In this document: one piece after another, positions 21,212-28,982 of the stretch | Layout of the letters: every line of letters starts with the position of its first letter | How positions within the stretch are numbered: position 1 is the first letter of the stretch | Source: Candidatus Yanofskybacteria bacterium RIFCSPHIGHO2_01_FULL_43_32 | GTDB lineage: Bacteria > Patescibacteriota > Minisyncoccia > 2-02-FULL-40-12 > GWA2-44-9 | Assembly: GCA_001794125.1 (NCBI GenBank) | Contig: MGJF01000001.1 | Location: 1 to 54,022, forward strand | DNA length: 54,022 bases | Direction of reading: 5' to 3' | Program-made: the position numbers and the translations under genes | The notes under the pieces: generated by a model | What the model was told of the DNA's origin: nothing | What the model saw: the letters and a program-made list of their open reading frames with translations, nothing else | Database searches by the model: none

Positions 21212-22518
21212 ACACAAACAAAATTTATTATATTTTAGTCGGCTCGATAGCTATTGCCGTTTTTCTGACGGTCATCTTGATTTTAAGAGGCATCGGAGGA
21301 GGCACGACTCAATCCGCGGCTCTTCAGTTTTGGGGGGTTTTCGATGACAGGAGCGCTTTTGATAAAGTTATTAATGATTTTCAGGCGCAGAATCCGGGAA
21401 TCAAAGTTTTGTACCAGATGTTTTCCTACGAAGAATATGAGAAGAGGCTGATTGACGCTTTGGCGGCAGGAGCGGGACCTGATATTGTCATGGTTCATAA
21501 TACCTGGCTGCCCAAGCACGGCGACAAGCTGAAAGCTCTTCCCGCTACGATTCCCGGACTCAAACAGCCCTTGTTGACCGTTCAGGACTACAGGGCCAAT
21601 TTTGTTGATGTGGCTTTTAACGATTTTGTTTTTAATAATCAGATTTACGCTCTTCCGTTATATGTGGATACGCTGGCCCTGTTTTACAATAAAGATATTT
21701 TAAACAGCGCCGGCATCAGCCGTCCGCCGCAGAATTGGGAAGAATTTAATTCCGATGTGGAGACGATAACCCGGCTGGATGGCAGCGGTCAGATCGTTCA
21801 ATCCGGGGCGGCTATCGGCACGGCCAGAAATATAAACCGCTCAACGGATCTTTTATCGGCGTTTATGATCCAGACGGGAACGCAGATGACCGATGCCGAT
21901 AACAGGAGCGCCTCATTTGCCGGCCGGGTCAATAATATTCCGGTTGGAGAAACTGCCTTGAAATATTACACCGATTTCGCGAATCCTTCGGTAAGGACTT
22001 ACACCTGGAATGATATTCAACACTATTCCGTGGATGCTTTTACGGGAGGTAAAACCGCGATGATGTTTAATTATTCTCATAAGGTGGGGGAACTTAAAAA
22101 CAAATCACCGCGCCTTAACTTTGCCGTGGCATCCATGCCTCAAGTGTCAAGTATTGATATTAAGAACTACGCAAATTATTGGGGCGCCGGTGTTACTGCA
22201 AATTCTAAATTTCCGAATGAGGCCTGGAAGTTTGTCGCTTATCTTGCTTCCAAGGAAGGTGCTCAAAGTTATTTAAGCGCGACTCTCCGTCCTTCGGCCC
22301 GCAGGGATTTGATTGAACTTCAGAGAAATGATTTGGACCTCGGAGTTTTTGCGGTGCAGGCCCTCTCCGCCCGTTCCTGGTATCAGATAGATAATACCGC
22401 CATAGAAAGTATTTTTGCCGACATGATAGACGATGTTAATTTTCACAGGTCTTCGGTCAAAGATTCCATAGAAAATGCCGAATCGCGGATAAGCGTTTTA
22501 ATGTCCCGCAGACGATGA
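21208..22518 (+). CDS. Extracellular solute-binding protein (family 1, sugar-type)
   Basis: A 436-aa protein anchored by an N-terminal membrane helix (about 7-27) without a lipobox Cys. The rest is a periplasmic-binding fold of the MalE/UgpB class: LQFWGVFDDRSAFDKVINDF, ALAAGAGPDIVMV, YALPLYVDTLALFYNKDIL and WGAGVTANSKFPNEAWKFVAYL. It probably binds an oligosaccharide at the outer face of the membrane. No ABC permease or ATPase follows; pilin-fold proteins do. It may therefore serve as a receptor or assembly factor, or its permease may be elsewhere. Overlaps the next gene by four bases. Confidence 0.88.
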   Translation: MNTNKIYYILVGSIAIAVFLTVILILRGIGGGTTQSAALQFWGVFDDRSAFDKVINDFQAQNPGIKVLYQMFSYEEYEKRLIDALAAGAGPDIVMVHNTWLPKHGDKLKALPATIPGLKQPLLTVQDYRANFVDVAFNDFVFNNQIYALPLYVDTLALFYNKDILNSAGISRPPQNWEEFNSDVETITRLDGSGQIVQSGAAIGTARNINRSTDLLSAFMIQTGTQMTDADNRSASFAGRVNNIPVGETALKYYTDFANPSVRTYTWNDIQHYSVDAFTGGKTAMMFNYSHKVGELKNKSPRLNFAVASMPQVSSIDIKNYANYWGAGVTANSKFPNEAWKFVAYLASKEGAQSYLSATLRPSARRDLIELQRNDLDLGVFAVQALSARSWYQIDNTAIESIFADMIDDVNFHRSSVKDSIENAESRISVLMSRRR

Positions 22519-23423
22519 GAAAAAAAATTCTGATCGGAATTTTATCTGTTATTTTATTTGTGACATTAAGTCAGACGGTTTTAGCCGTTTCATGGTTGCC
22601 GTTAGTTCCATGCGGGATGACTAATGATAATCCGGATACTCCCCAAGATGAAAGAAAACCTTGTAACCGATGCGACCTTTTTCGTCTCGCAAAAAATATA
22701 ATTGATTTTGTTTTAATTGTAATAATGCCTGCTACTGCATTTTTATTTTTTATTTATGCCGGATTTTTGATTTTATCCAGCGCCGGAAACCCTGGGCGGG
22801 TTTCTCAAGGCAGAACCATTTTTTTCAATACGGCCATCGGAGTTGCCATCATTTCAGCTTCATGGCTGATAACAAATACGATAATAAGGAGCGTGGCCGC
22901 CGATAATGTCGCCCCCGAATGGTGGAAATTTGAGTGCCGGGTGACAACAGCCGGGCCGTCGGCGCCGGTGCCTCCAGTGCCAGCGCCAATTTTGTGTTCA
23001 CAGCCCGCCCAATTGGCCGCAAGCAATAATGAGCCGTATCCGAGAAAAAATGCGCCGGAACTTGATAGCTTGATAAGTTGTATCCAGTCGAAGTTGCCCG
23101 GCCAGAATCTTGGCAGTCAGTACACTTTTGATAACAGTTTTGAATTATGCAATTATACAAGAGGCCAGAAGACCTGCACTTCATCTTGTTCTCACGCGGT
23201 AAATTCTTGCCATTATGGAGGCAGAACGGGCGGTCAGGGAGCGTTGGCGGTGGATTTCGGAAATGAACTTATCGGCGCTAATATTATCCAAGCGGCCGTT
23301 GCGTGCGGAACGCCGAGCGGAAAAGCCCGCTGTGAAAATGCCGCCGGAGCGAATGTTGGTTGCGCGCCGGGTTCCGGAGCAACCCATGTTCACGTAAGCG
23401 CGGCAAGCTGTGATGCAAACTAA
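22515..23423 (+). CDS. TrbC/VirB2-like pilin fold fused to an M15-peptidase-like domain
   Basis: A 302-aa protein: signal peptide (1-24), a short Cys-containing segment, two membrane helices separated by a short SAGNPGRVSQ loop (about 65-125) as in TrbC/VirB2 pilins, a Pro-rich linker, then a Cys-rich domain (about 165-302). The last domain has SCHYGG...ALAVDFGN...THVHV, the spacing of zinc ligands (H...D...H.H) in M15/hedgehog-type D,D-peptidases. A wall-cutting pilin-like subunit is an attractive but unproven reading. It overlaps the genes on both sides, so the cluster is one operon. Confidence 0.72.
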   Translation: MRKKILIGILSVILFVTLSQTVLAVSWLPLVPCGMTNDNPDTPQDERKPCNRCDLFRLAKNIIDFVLIVIMPATAFLFFIYAGFLILSSAGNPGRVSQGRTIFFNTAIGVAIISASWLITNTIIRSVAADNVAPEWWKFECRVTTAGPSAPVPPVPAPILCSQPAQLAASNNEPYPRKNAPELDSLISCIQSKLPGQNLGSQYTFDNSFELCNYTRGQKTCTSSCSHAVNSCHYGGRTGGQGALAVDFGNELIGANIIQAAVACGTPSGKARCENAAGANVGCAPGSGATHVHVSAASCDAN

Positions 23424-24084
23424 ATTCATAAAAATTTCAGCGATAATTATCACCCTTTCTTTTTTCTTGGCCGGTCTTGTTTTTGCCCAAGAAGACAGGA
23501 GTCCGTTGGACAGCAGTTATCTTTTTCACCTATATTACGATAACGGCCAGCTGGTTGCCGACAGGGAAGTCCAGTTCAAATATGATGTAGTTCCGGAAAT
23601 TTTTGTTCCCGAAACTCTAAATACCCAATTTCCGTATAAAGGCGAGGTTATAAATTTAAAGGATGAAATTGCCAAGACATTCCAGTTTGACCCCCGAAAG
23701 GGCGACCCCAAATTTTTGAAAGGAAAACTTTCTGTAAAAGCGCCGTATGTTCCGGACGGCCAAAAAGTTAATTTCTATGACGGGCAGGGAAATCAGCTCC
23801 TTTCAATTTTTGTCAGCGAGAGTTCTTTCTGCAATGATGACGGTATCTGCAATCCTGATGTCGGAGAAGATACTAAAACCTGCCCGAGTGACTGCAAACA
23901 GGCTTTGCCTGTTCCGGCAGCATCTCCCGACGTTCCGTCCGCCGGCGGGGTATCGGGGATGGTAAAAGGCGTTATTTATCTTATAATTGGAGTGGTCGTT
24001 ATCGGAGGGTTTTGGTACTGGTTAAAGAAAAGGAACCGGTCAACTTTTCCGATGCCGCCCTTGCCACCCGATACCCATGTATAA
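23410..24084 (+). CDS. Secreted, membrane-anchored protein with Cys motif
   Basis: A 224-aa protein with an N-terminal signal peptide (ending near VFAQ), an extracytoplasmic beta-rich domain (about 30-135), the motif CNDDGICNPDVGED..CPSDC (four Cys, Asp-rich), a Pro-rich linker and a C-terminal membrane helix (about 182-203) with a basic tail. The Cys/Asp motif looks like the calcium-binding Cys-rich segments common in archaeal and CPR surface proteins. It starts inside the preceding gene (14-base overlap). Function unknown, but it is clearly part of the surface operon. Confidence 0.7.
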   Translation: MMQTKFIKISAIIITLSFFLAGLVFAQEDRSPLDSSYLFHLYYDNGQLVADREVQFKYDVVPEIFVPETLNTQFPYKGEVINLKDEIAKTFQFDPRKGDPKFLKGKLSVKAPYVPDGQKVNFYDGQGNQLLSIFVSESSFCNDDGICNPDVGEDTKTCPSDCKQALPVPAASPDVPSAGGVSGMVKGVIYLIIGVVVIGGFWYWLKKRNRSTFPMPPLPPDTHV

Positions 24085-25099
24085 AATGTATAAAAAATTA
24101 TTTTTGTCGGTATTTTTGATCACGGGGATTTTCTTGATTGGCAAAAATATTTTTGCCGCGGGCGAGATTAACATAGACAGCTTTGATCTTAATCCAAAGA
24201 CCGTAGTCAACAATACCGGCGGCACCCAGTTCCAGATGACATTCAGGGCAACCGTGGATGTTGCCAAATTTAACGCGCGGTGCGGGAGCGATGCCGATAG
24301 CTTTTACTGGTATGTATATCGGGATGTTACGGGCGTGGATCTTAAAAGAGGTTCCGGCGAGGTGGCTGTCAGTCGCACTGCAGCGTTTTTAAATTTAAAC
24401 TTTGATCAAACAATCAGTATTGATACGACGGATCCGGATTTGATTAATGGGGGCACTGCCCGGTATTACGGACAAGTGAACTGTCCGAGTATGGTCTCGA
24501 TTCAAATTGCCAGATCTGCCGGTGTTCCGATAACTTTTGGCTCTGTAACCAATAAAAGTTATGCTTGTGTGGCCAATAACAATAAATATGCCTGCAGTCC
24601 GGCTAATCTGACTAATTGTTCCGATGTGTCAGCCTGCTCCGGCAGGCCCTGTGTTCAGATAGGGACAAGTCTTTGCGGCCAAGATGCCGGAGCCGCCGCC
24701 GCGCCGAAATATGGTTGCAACTCATCTAATCAGTGTGTAGCGGATGTGAATGGCATATATAGCACTTCTAATTGTGACAATAAATGCGGCGGCTCAGGCG
24801 GCACAACTCAACGGTATTCTTTTGAAATCCCCAATCCGTTAAAGGGCGGGGCGAGCGACTTTACCAGTTTGGTCAAAATCATCGCCCAGTGGATATTTAA
24901 CTTAGCAATTCCCATTGCAGTTGCTATGATTGTCTATGCCGGAATATTATTTTTGACCGCCCAAGGAGAACCGGCAAAAGTCGCCAAGGCAAAAGAGGTT
25001 TTGAAATATGCCATAATCGGCCTTGCGATAATTCTGATAGGAAGCGGATTCATCACTTTGATACAAAGTATTCTGGAACTGGGTTCCGGCAGCCAATAA
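24077..25099 (+). CDS. Secreted protein with C-terminal TrbC/VirB2-like two-helix domain
   Basis: A 340-aa protein: signal peptide (1-28), a beta-rich extracytoplasmic domain (about 30-155) with paired Cys, a Cys-rich segment (about 160-245, at least 10 Cys, disulfide-knot-like), and two C-terminal membrane helices (about 268-290 and 308-330) with the pilin-type YAGILFLTAQGEPAKVAKAKEV loop. The arrangement is the reverse of the previous pilin-fusion gene. It is followed by two bases and another pilin-like gene. Confidence 0.72.
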   Translation: MYKMYKKLFLSVFLITGIFLIGKNIFAAGEINIDSFDLNPKTVVNNTGGTQFQMTFRATVDVAKFNARCGSDADSFYWYVYRDVTGVDLKRGSGEVAVSRTAAFLNLNFDQTISIDTTDPDLINGGTARYYGQVNCPSMVSIQIARSAGVPITFGSVTNKSYACVANNNKYACSPANLTNCSDVSACSGRPCVQIGTSLCGQDAGAAAAPKYGCNSSNQCVADVNGIYSTSNCDNKCGGSGGTTQRYSFEIPNPLKGGASDFTSLVKIIAQWIFNLAIPIAVAMIVYAGILFLTAQGEPAKVAKAKEVLKYAIIGLAIILIGSGFITLIQSILELGSGSQ

Positions 25100-25101
25100 T
25101 T

Positions 25102-25464
25102 ATGACAAATAAATTAAAAAATTTGGGATTTGGCATGTTTATTAATATAGCTAAAGCCGCCGACGGCGGATACCAAGGTGTCAATTTAACTATCCAGAGC
25201 GTTTTTGGCATAATTACCGGATTGGCCTGCTGGTTTACTAGATTTGCCCTTATTCTCATGGTCGTCTATATAGTATTTTATGGAATTAAATTCATGATGG
25301 CCCAAGGGAATGAGACTAAGTTCGGCGAAGCTAAAAAATCGTTTACGTGGGGGTTGGTCGGGGTCTTGGTAATACTCGGCACTTATACTATTATTGCCAC
25401 CGTCGCCAACGGACTGGGAGCGGACTATACTTTAATTGTTCCGTTGCGCTGCGGTTCTTACTAA
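25102..25464 (+). CDS. TrbC/VirB2-like pilin-fold protein
   Basis: A 120-aa protein with two membrane helices (about 32-60 and 82-105) and the small polar loop YGIKFMMAQGNETKFGEAKK between them, as in the VirB2/TrbC family. It has an amphipathic N terminus (INIAKAADGG) that could be the processing region. Starts three bases after the previous stop. Confidence 0.72.
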   Translation: MTNKLKNLGFGMFINIAKAADGGYQGVNLTIQSVFGIITGLACWFTRFALILMVVYIVFYGIKFMMAQGNETKFGEAKKSFTWGLVGVLVILGTYTIIATVANGLGADYTLIVPLRCGSY

Positions 25465-25465
25465 C

Positions 25466-25852
25466 ATGAAAACTATTTCAAAAATTTTATTTATAGCACT
25501 TCTTTTATTAGCCATAGCTCATACGGGCTGGGCCAGTCAACTGGCCGACTTGCCACCGGGCCAGCCGATCACGTTACCAGAGGTTGATAGTTTAATCAGC
25601 CAAGTAGCCCAATTTCTGCTGGTGGTAAGCGTTTTAATTGCGGTAATTATGATTGTCTGGAGCGGCATTACTTACATGTATGCCGGAGCTGATGCCACTA
25701 AAGTTACCGCAGCCCAGGGAAGATTTAAAAGCGCGGTAATCGGAGCGGCGATAGTTTTGGGTGTCGGAGTGATTATTCAGACAATAGCGGGGATAGTAAC
25801 CAGAGATTTTTTCTGCCAGTTCCAGCTTTTGGGGGTCTGTATTATTAGATAG
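25466..25852 (+). CDS. TrbC/VirB2-like pilin-fold protein
   Basis: A 128-aa protein from the ATG at 25466, chosen over an upstream in-frame ATG because it begins a good signal peptide (ISKILFIALLLLAIAHTGWA). Two helices follow with the loop WSGITYMYAGADATKVTAAQGRF. The C terminus carries two Cys (FFCQFQLLGVC). It is a close relative of the next gene, probably by tandem duplication. Confidence 0.75.
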   Translation: MKTISKILFIALLLLAIAHTGWASQLADLPPGQPITLPEVDSLISQVAQFLLVVSVLIAVIMIVWSGITYMYAGADATKVTAAQGRFKSAVIGAAIVLGVGVIIQTIAGIVTRDFFCQFQLLGVCIIR

Positions 25853-25926
25853 AGATTAGGTATAATTAAATGATTAATATTCGCCGTCGCTAAAAGCCAT
25901 GGCGGACAATGAATGGAGGTGGATTT

Positions 25927-26295
25927 ATGAATAAAATACAAAAGATAGGATATATTTCCATGACTGCGCTGGTTTTGTTGGTGCCGGTTTTAGCTTTAGC
26001 GGCATTGCCGAATCCGGATGTCCCGTTGCAGGGAGGAGCAGTTACCCTTGCTGAAATACAAGACAGAATAACCCAGATAGCAAGATTCTTGATTCTTGTC
26101 GGAGTTGTCTTAGCTGTCATATTCATTATTTGGGGAGGCATCGCTTATATGTTTGCGGGCGGAGCGGAAGAGAAAACCACGGCCGCAAAAGACAGGATCA
26201 AGAACGGAATAATCGGCGCCGCGGTAGTTTTGGCAGTCGGAGTTATTTTACAGACGGTTGCCGGTTTGATCGCAAGGTCATTCTTCAACGTGTAG
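25927..26295 (+). CDS. TrbC/VirB2-like pilin-fold protein
   Basis: A 122-aa protein from the ATG at 25927, set by GGAGGTG seven bases upstream. It has a signal peptide (ending near ALAA) and two helices with the loop WGGIAYMFAGGAEEKTTAAKDR, and ends IARSFFNV. It is paralogous to the preceding gene (shared IxQIARFLILVGVVLAVI pattern). It may have its own promoter: TATAAT lies at about 25861 in the 56-base gap, and a strong terminator ends the cluster. In VirB systems such a protein would be the pilus subunit. Confidence 0.78.
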   Translation: MNKIQKIGYISMTALVLLVPVLALAALPNPDVPLQGGAVTLAEIQDRITQIARFLILVGVVLAVIFIIWGGIAYMFAGGAEEKTTAAKDRIKNGIIGAAVVLAVGVILQTVAGLIARSFFNV

Positions 26296-26320
26296 TATTA
26301 TCAAGAATTTAGACATGTCT

Positions 26321-26350
26321 GAAAAACCAACCCGAACGGGTTGGTTTTTC
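26321..26350 (+). terminator. Terminator of the pilin-fold cluster
   Basis: GAAAAACCAACCCG pairs with CGGGTTGGTTTTTC, ending in a T run. Confidence 0.85.
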
Positions 26351-26398
26351 GTTCTCGGATAAGTTTCTAACAGTGCTTTAGCCCGTTAAGAATTTCTA

Positions 26399-26426
26399 TT
26401 GAAAAAAGATGAAAAAATGGTAAAAT
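26399..26426 (+). promoter_or_regulatory. Promoter of tRNA-Leu(UAG)
   Basis: TTGAAA, 16-base spacer, TAAAAT, 9 bases before the tRNA. Confidence 0.65.
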
Positions 26427-26435
26427 AATAACTAT

Positions 26436-26522
26436 GCCGAGGTGGAGAAACTGGCAGACTCATCAGCCTTAGGAGCTGATGCTCGCAAGGGCGTGTGGGT
26501 TCAAATCCCACCCTCGGCACCA
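26436..26522 (+). tRNA. tRNA-Leu (UAG)
   Basis: Class II tRNA. Acceptor GCCGAGG/CCTCGGC, anticodon stem TCAGC/GCTGA with loop CTTAGGA, long variable arm, discriminator A and encoded CCA. Confidence 0.93.
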
Positions 26523-26531
26523 ATACAGAAT

Positions 26532-26559
26532 TCAACGGCTCACACATGTGAGCCGTTGA
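26532..26559. terminator. Palindromic hairpin, copy 2 of 3
   Basis: TCAACGGCTCACA pairs with its complement. It ends tRNA-Leu and faces the vanW stop. Confidence 0.75.
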
Positions 26560-27738
26560 TTATTCCAACGGATTTCTGGCTTGAGCGAAAGGCGGCTGGT
26601 AGTTGGAATCAAAACGTTCGTCTTTTTTCTCGCCGTTGGCATATGTGACGGTCCTGACGAAGTAAGCTTTCATGGACCCGTTGTCCTTTTGATCATATTG
26701 ATGAGGACCGTCTATCACTGCCTGTCTTTCATCGCTGGAACCGTAGAGTTCAACGATTAATTTGGTGCCTTCTTTCCTGATTTGCAGCAGGATGTGTCCT
26801 TTCGTGTCGTTAATGAATTTTAAATCAGAAACCCCGGGATAAATAGTAGCGTCAAATCCTTGCGGACTATAATATTTTACGGGAAAGGAATGCGGCCGCC
26901 TTTCTGTAATAGAAAGCCCGGCTAAAACAGCGGCCCTGAAAACGGTTGTTGAAATCTGACAGAGACCGCCCCCGTATTCCGGTATGGTTTGTCCGCCTTT
27001 TATTACCATTTCCGGTTGATATCCCGTCTTTTCATCCACACTTCCCAGAATATTGTTGAAAGAAAACTCTTCTCCGGGCTTTATGATGGTACCATTGAAT
27101 TTAGAAGCGCCGGTCTTAATGTTGTGGATTCTTGCGTCGCTTGAGCCGTGAAAGTCGGATTCGCCTTTTGCCAGCAGGGTTTTTATGCCAAGATTATTTG
27201 CCTTTTCCAGAGTAATCTCCGGTTCTATGATATCTACGGTCAGCTGGGCCGAAGTCTTGTTTTCACGAAGAGCGTTAATTATAGCCGTAGCGGACTTGGC
27301 AATATTGAATTTTTTGCCCTGGACCGATTGGCTGAACACAGCCGCTTTATTATCGCCTCCGAATTCAAATTTAGCGTCAACCGGTTCGATGTTGGTGGCC
27401 GCAGCCAGCCGAATCAGATAATCGCTAAACTTGGAAGAGACCCGCAAATCTTGTTTGCCCGAGTAAGCTCTTGTATATGATTCTATCCAGCCTTTCAACT
27501 CATCGCTTCTTACCGTTATTTTGCCGCCGGCGGTATCCAGTTCCAGATCCTTTTGGGCGGAAGCGTTAAGAATCGACGCAAAATTTTTCAACGGAACCTT
27601 GGGACTGAACGCCGAAACGGTATATAGATAGAACCGGAATCCAAAATTAAATCCGATCAGGACAATAACGCCGATTATGGTCAGTCGGTAAATTAAAACC
27701 CTGAATTCTTTAGGGCCTATATAAACTAACTTGAACAT
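26560..27738 (-). CDS. VanW family protein
   Basis: A 392-aa membrane-anchored protein: one N-terminal helix (about 15-38), a putative peptidoglycan-binding region (about 60-190), then the VanW domain (about 200-330) with FSFNNILG, GYQPEMVI and EYGGGLCQISTTVFRAAVLAG, and a C-terminal G5-like segment (NGSMKAYFVRTVTYANGEKK). VanW proteins occur near vancomycin-resistance genes and in many CPR genomes; the biochemical role is unknown, presumably in the cell wall. It starts 21 bases after hsp20 in the unit prsW-hsp20-vanW. Confidence 0.9.
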   Translation of the reverse strand: MFKLVYIGPKEFRVLIYRLTIIGVIVLIGFNFGFRFYLYTVSAFSPKVPLKNFASILNASAQKDLELDTAGGKITVRSDELKGWIESYTRAYSGKQDLRVSSKFSDYLIRLAAATNIEPVDAKFEFGGDNKAAVFSQSVQGKKFNIAKSATAIINALRENKTSAQLTVDIIEPEITLEKANNLGIKTLLAKGESDFHGSSDARIHNIKTGASKFNGTIIKPGEEFSFNNILGSVDEKTGYQPEMVIKGGQTIPEYGGGLCQISTTVFRAAVLAGLSITERRPHSFPVKYYSPQGFDATIYPGVSDLKFINDTKGHILLQIRKEGTKLIVELYGSSDERQAVIDGPHQYDQKDNGSMKAYFVRTVTYANGEKKDERFDSNYQPPFAQARNPLE

Positions 27739-27759
27739 TGATTAAACGATTAGATAATC

Positions 27760-28161
27760 CTACGAGACTTTTATCTTTTTTGTCCTGATCCTGTCAAGTT
27801 TTGGAAGACGGATGGTGAGAATCCCATTCTTTATAGATGCTTTTGCGTTATCAGCATCAACGTCAACCGGCAGTATGATGGATCTTGAGAATGGTCCCCA
27901 GTATAATTCTTGATAATAATAATTCGAAGGCCCGATCTTCTGTTCGGGCGCGCGCGCGCCTTTTATGGTTACCATGTCGTTGGTAACGGAGATGTCCAAA
28001 TCCTTGTCGCTGACCCCGGCGATAGTGGACTGAATAACCACATCATCTTCGGTCTGAAAGACGTCAATCGTAAGCTGGCCCTCGCTTTCTTGTCTGGGCT
28101 CTTTTTTGGCCGAAGTCAGTTTAACTTCCAAATTGTCGTTGTCGTCGAAGTAGTCTTCCAT
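27760..28161 (-). CDS. hsp20: Small heat-shock protein (Hsp20/alpha-crystallin)
   Basis: A 133-aa chaperone that holds unfolding proteins. The alpha-crystallin domain (about 28-118) has TEDDVVIQSTIAGVSDKDLDI, GPFSRSIILPVDVD and the A-x-x-x-n-G-I-L-T-I-R-L-P signature (ASIKNGILTIRLPK). The N-terminal arm is short and acidic. It lies 8 bases after prsW. No HrcA or CIRCE operator was seen upstream. Confidence 0.92.
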   Translation of the reverse strand: MEDYFDDNDNLEVKLTSAKKEPRQESEGQLTIDVFQTEDDVVIQSTIAGVSDKDLDISVTNDMVTIKGARAPEQKIGPSNYYYQELYWGPFSRSIILPVDVDADNAKASIKNGILTIRLPKLDRIRTKKIKVS

Positions 28162-28169
28162 AGATGACT

Positions 28170-28964
28170 TTATCCTAACAAATTTATCGATTTGTTGCTA
28201 ACCCCGTACTTAAGGAAGGCCGGTGATGTTATTGCCGGTCCGGCGGCGGTTTTTCCGCGCCTCTCTTTTATTTTATCAAATAATATTGAAACAAGAAAAG
28301 CCATGATCAGCAAAAGTGATGTCGAATAAATCAAACTTGTTACGCGATCCTCGAAAGCCGAGAGAAAGGTGTTAAAAGTAAAATGAAAAATAGTGGCCAT
28401 TATAAGTCCGACAACTATCAGTTTCTTTTTATGATCTTGGAAGAACCACGACATGGCAAGGAAGTAACCCATAAGTCCGGAAGATAGGGCATGAAGCAAA
28501 GTCGCCCCGGTAAATCGAAGAGCCCACGTGGCTAAAGTAGTTTGGGCTCCGTCGGGGAAAACTCTGAACATGACTAAAATATTCTCCATTGCGGCGAATC
28601 CCAATCCGGCGGTTATCATATAGATCATGGCATCGATCGGCTCATCGAATTCCGGATTTCTCATGATAAGCACTCTCACGGCGTAAAATTTAATGGCCTC
28701 TTCCACGACAGCGGCCCATAGAAAAAAATAAGAAGTGTTCTGGGTCAAGGCCTGGTCTATTCCGGTGATTGTCGATGCAAGCTGGGCGAAGCTGAACTGT
28801 AAAAGAATGGCAATGGGAGAAATAATAATGCCCATGAGGAAGGTTTGGGCGAGGAGGTTTTTGGGTTCGGGATGACAATCTTTTTTGGCGAAAAAATAAA
28901 GCCAGACCAAACTGGGAGTTAGTCCCAGGGATATCAGGACGACATTAATCAATGTTGGCGACAT
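28170..28964 (-). CDS. prsW: PrsW-family intramembrane metalloprotease
   Basis: A 264-aa polytopic protein with about eight membrane helices. The family motifs are VVEEAIKFYAV (paired Glu), GLGFAAMENI, LLHALSSGLMGY and IFHFTFN, which carry the Glu and His zinc ligands. PrsW cleaves the anti-sigma factor RsiW in Bacillus; here the substrate is unknown. Its extended -10 box TGCTATACT ends 6 bases before the ATG, so the mRNA is probably leaderless. Confidence 0.9.
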   Translation of the reverse strand: MSPTLINVVLISLGLTPSLVWLYFFAKKDCHPEPKNLLAQTFLMGIIISPIAILLQFSFAQLASTITGIDQALTQNTSYFFLWAAVVEEAIKFYAVRVLIMRNPEFDEPIDAMIYMITAGLGFAAMENILVMFRVFPDGAQTTLATWALRFTGATLLHALSSGLMGYFLAMSWFFQDHKKKLIVVGLIMATIFHFTFNTFLSAFEDRVTSLIYSTSLLLIMAFLVSILFDKIKERRGKTAAGPAITSPAFLKYGVSNKSINLLG

Positions 28965-28970
28965 GCTCTA

Positions 28971-28979
28971 AGTATAGCA
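28971..28979 (-). promoter_or_regulatory. Extended -10 promoter of prsW-hsp20-vanW
   Basis: TGCTATACT, 6 bases before the ATG, in the gap after valS. Confidence 0.55.
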
Positions 28980-28982
28980 TGC

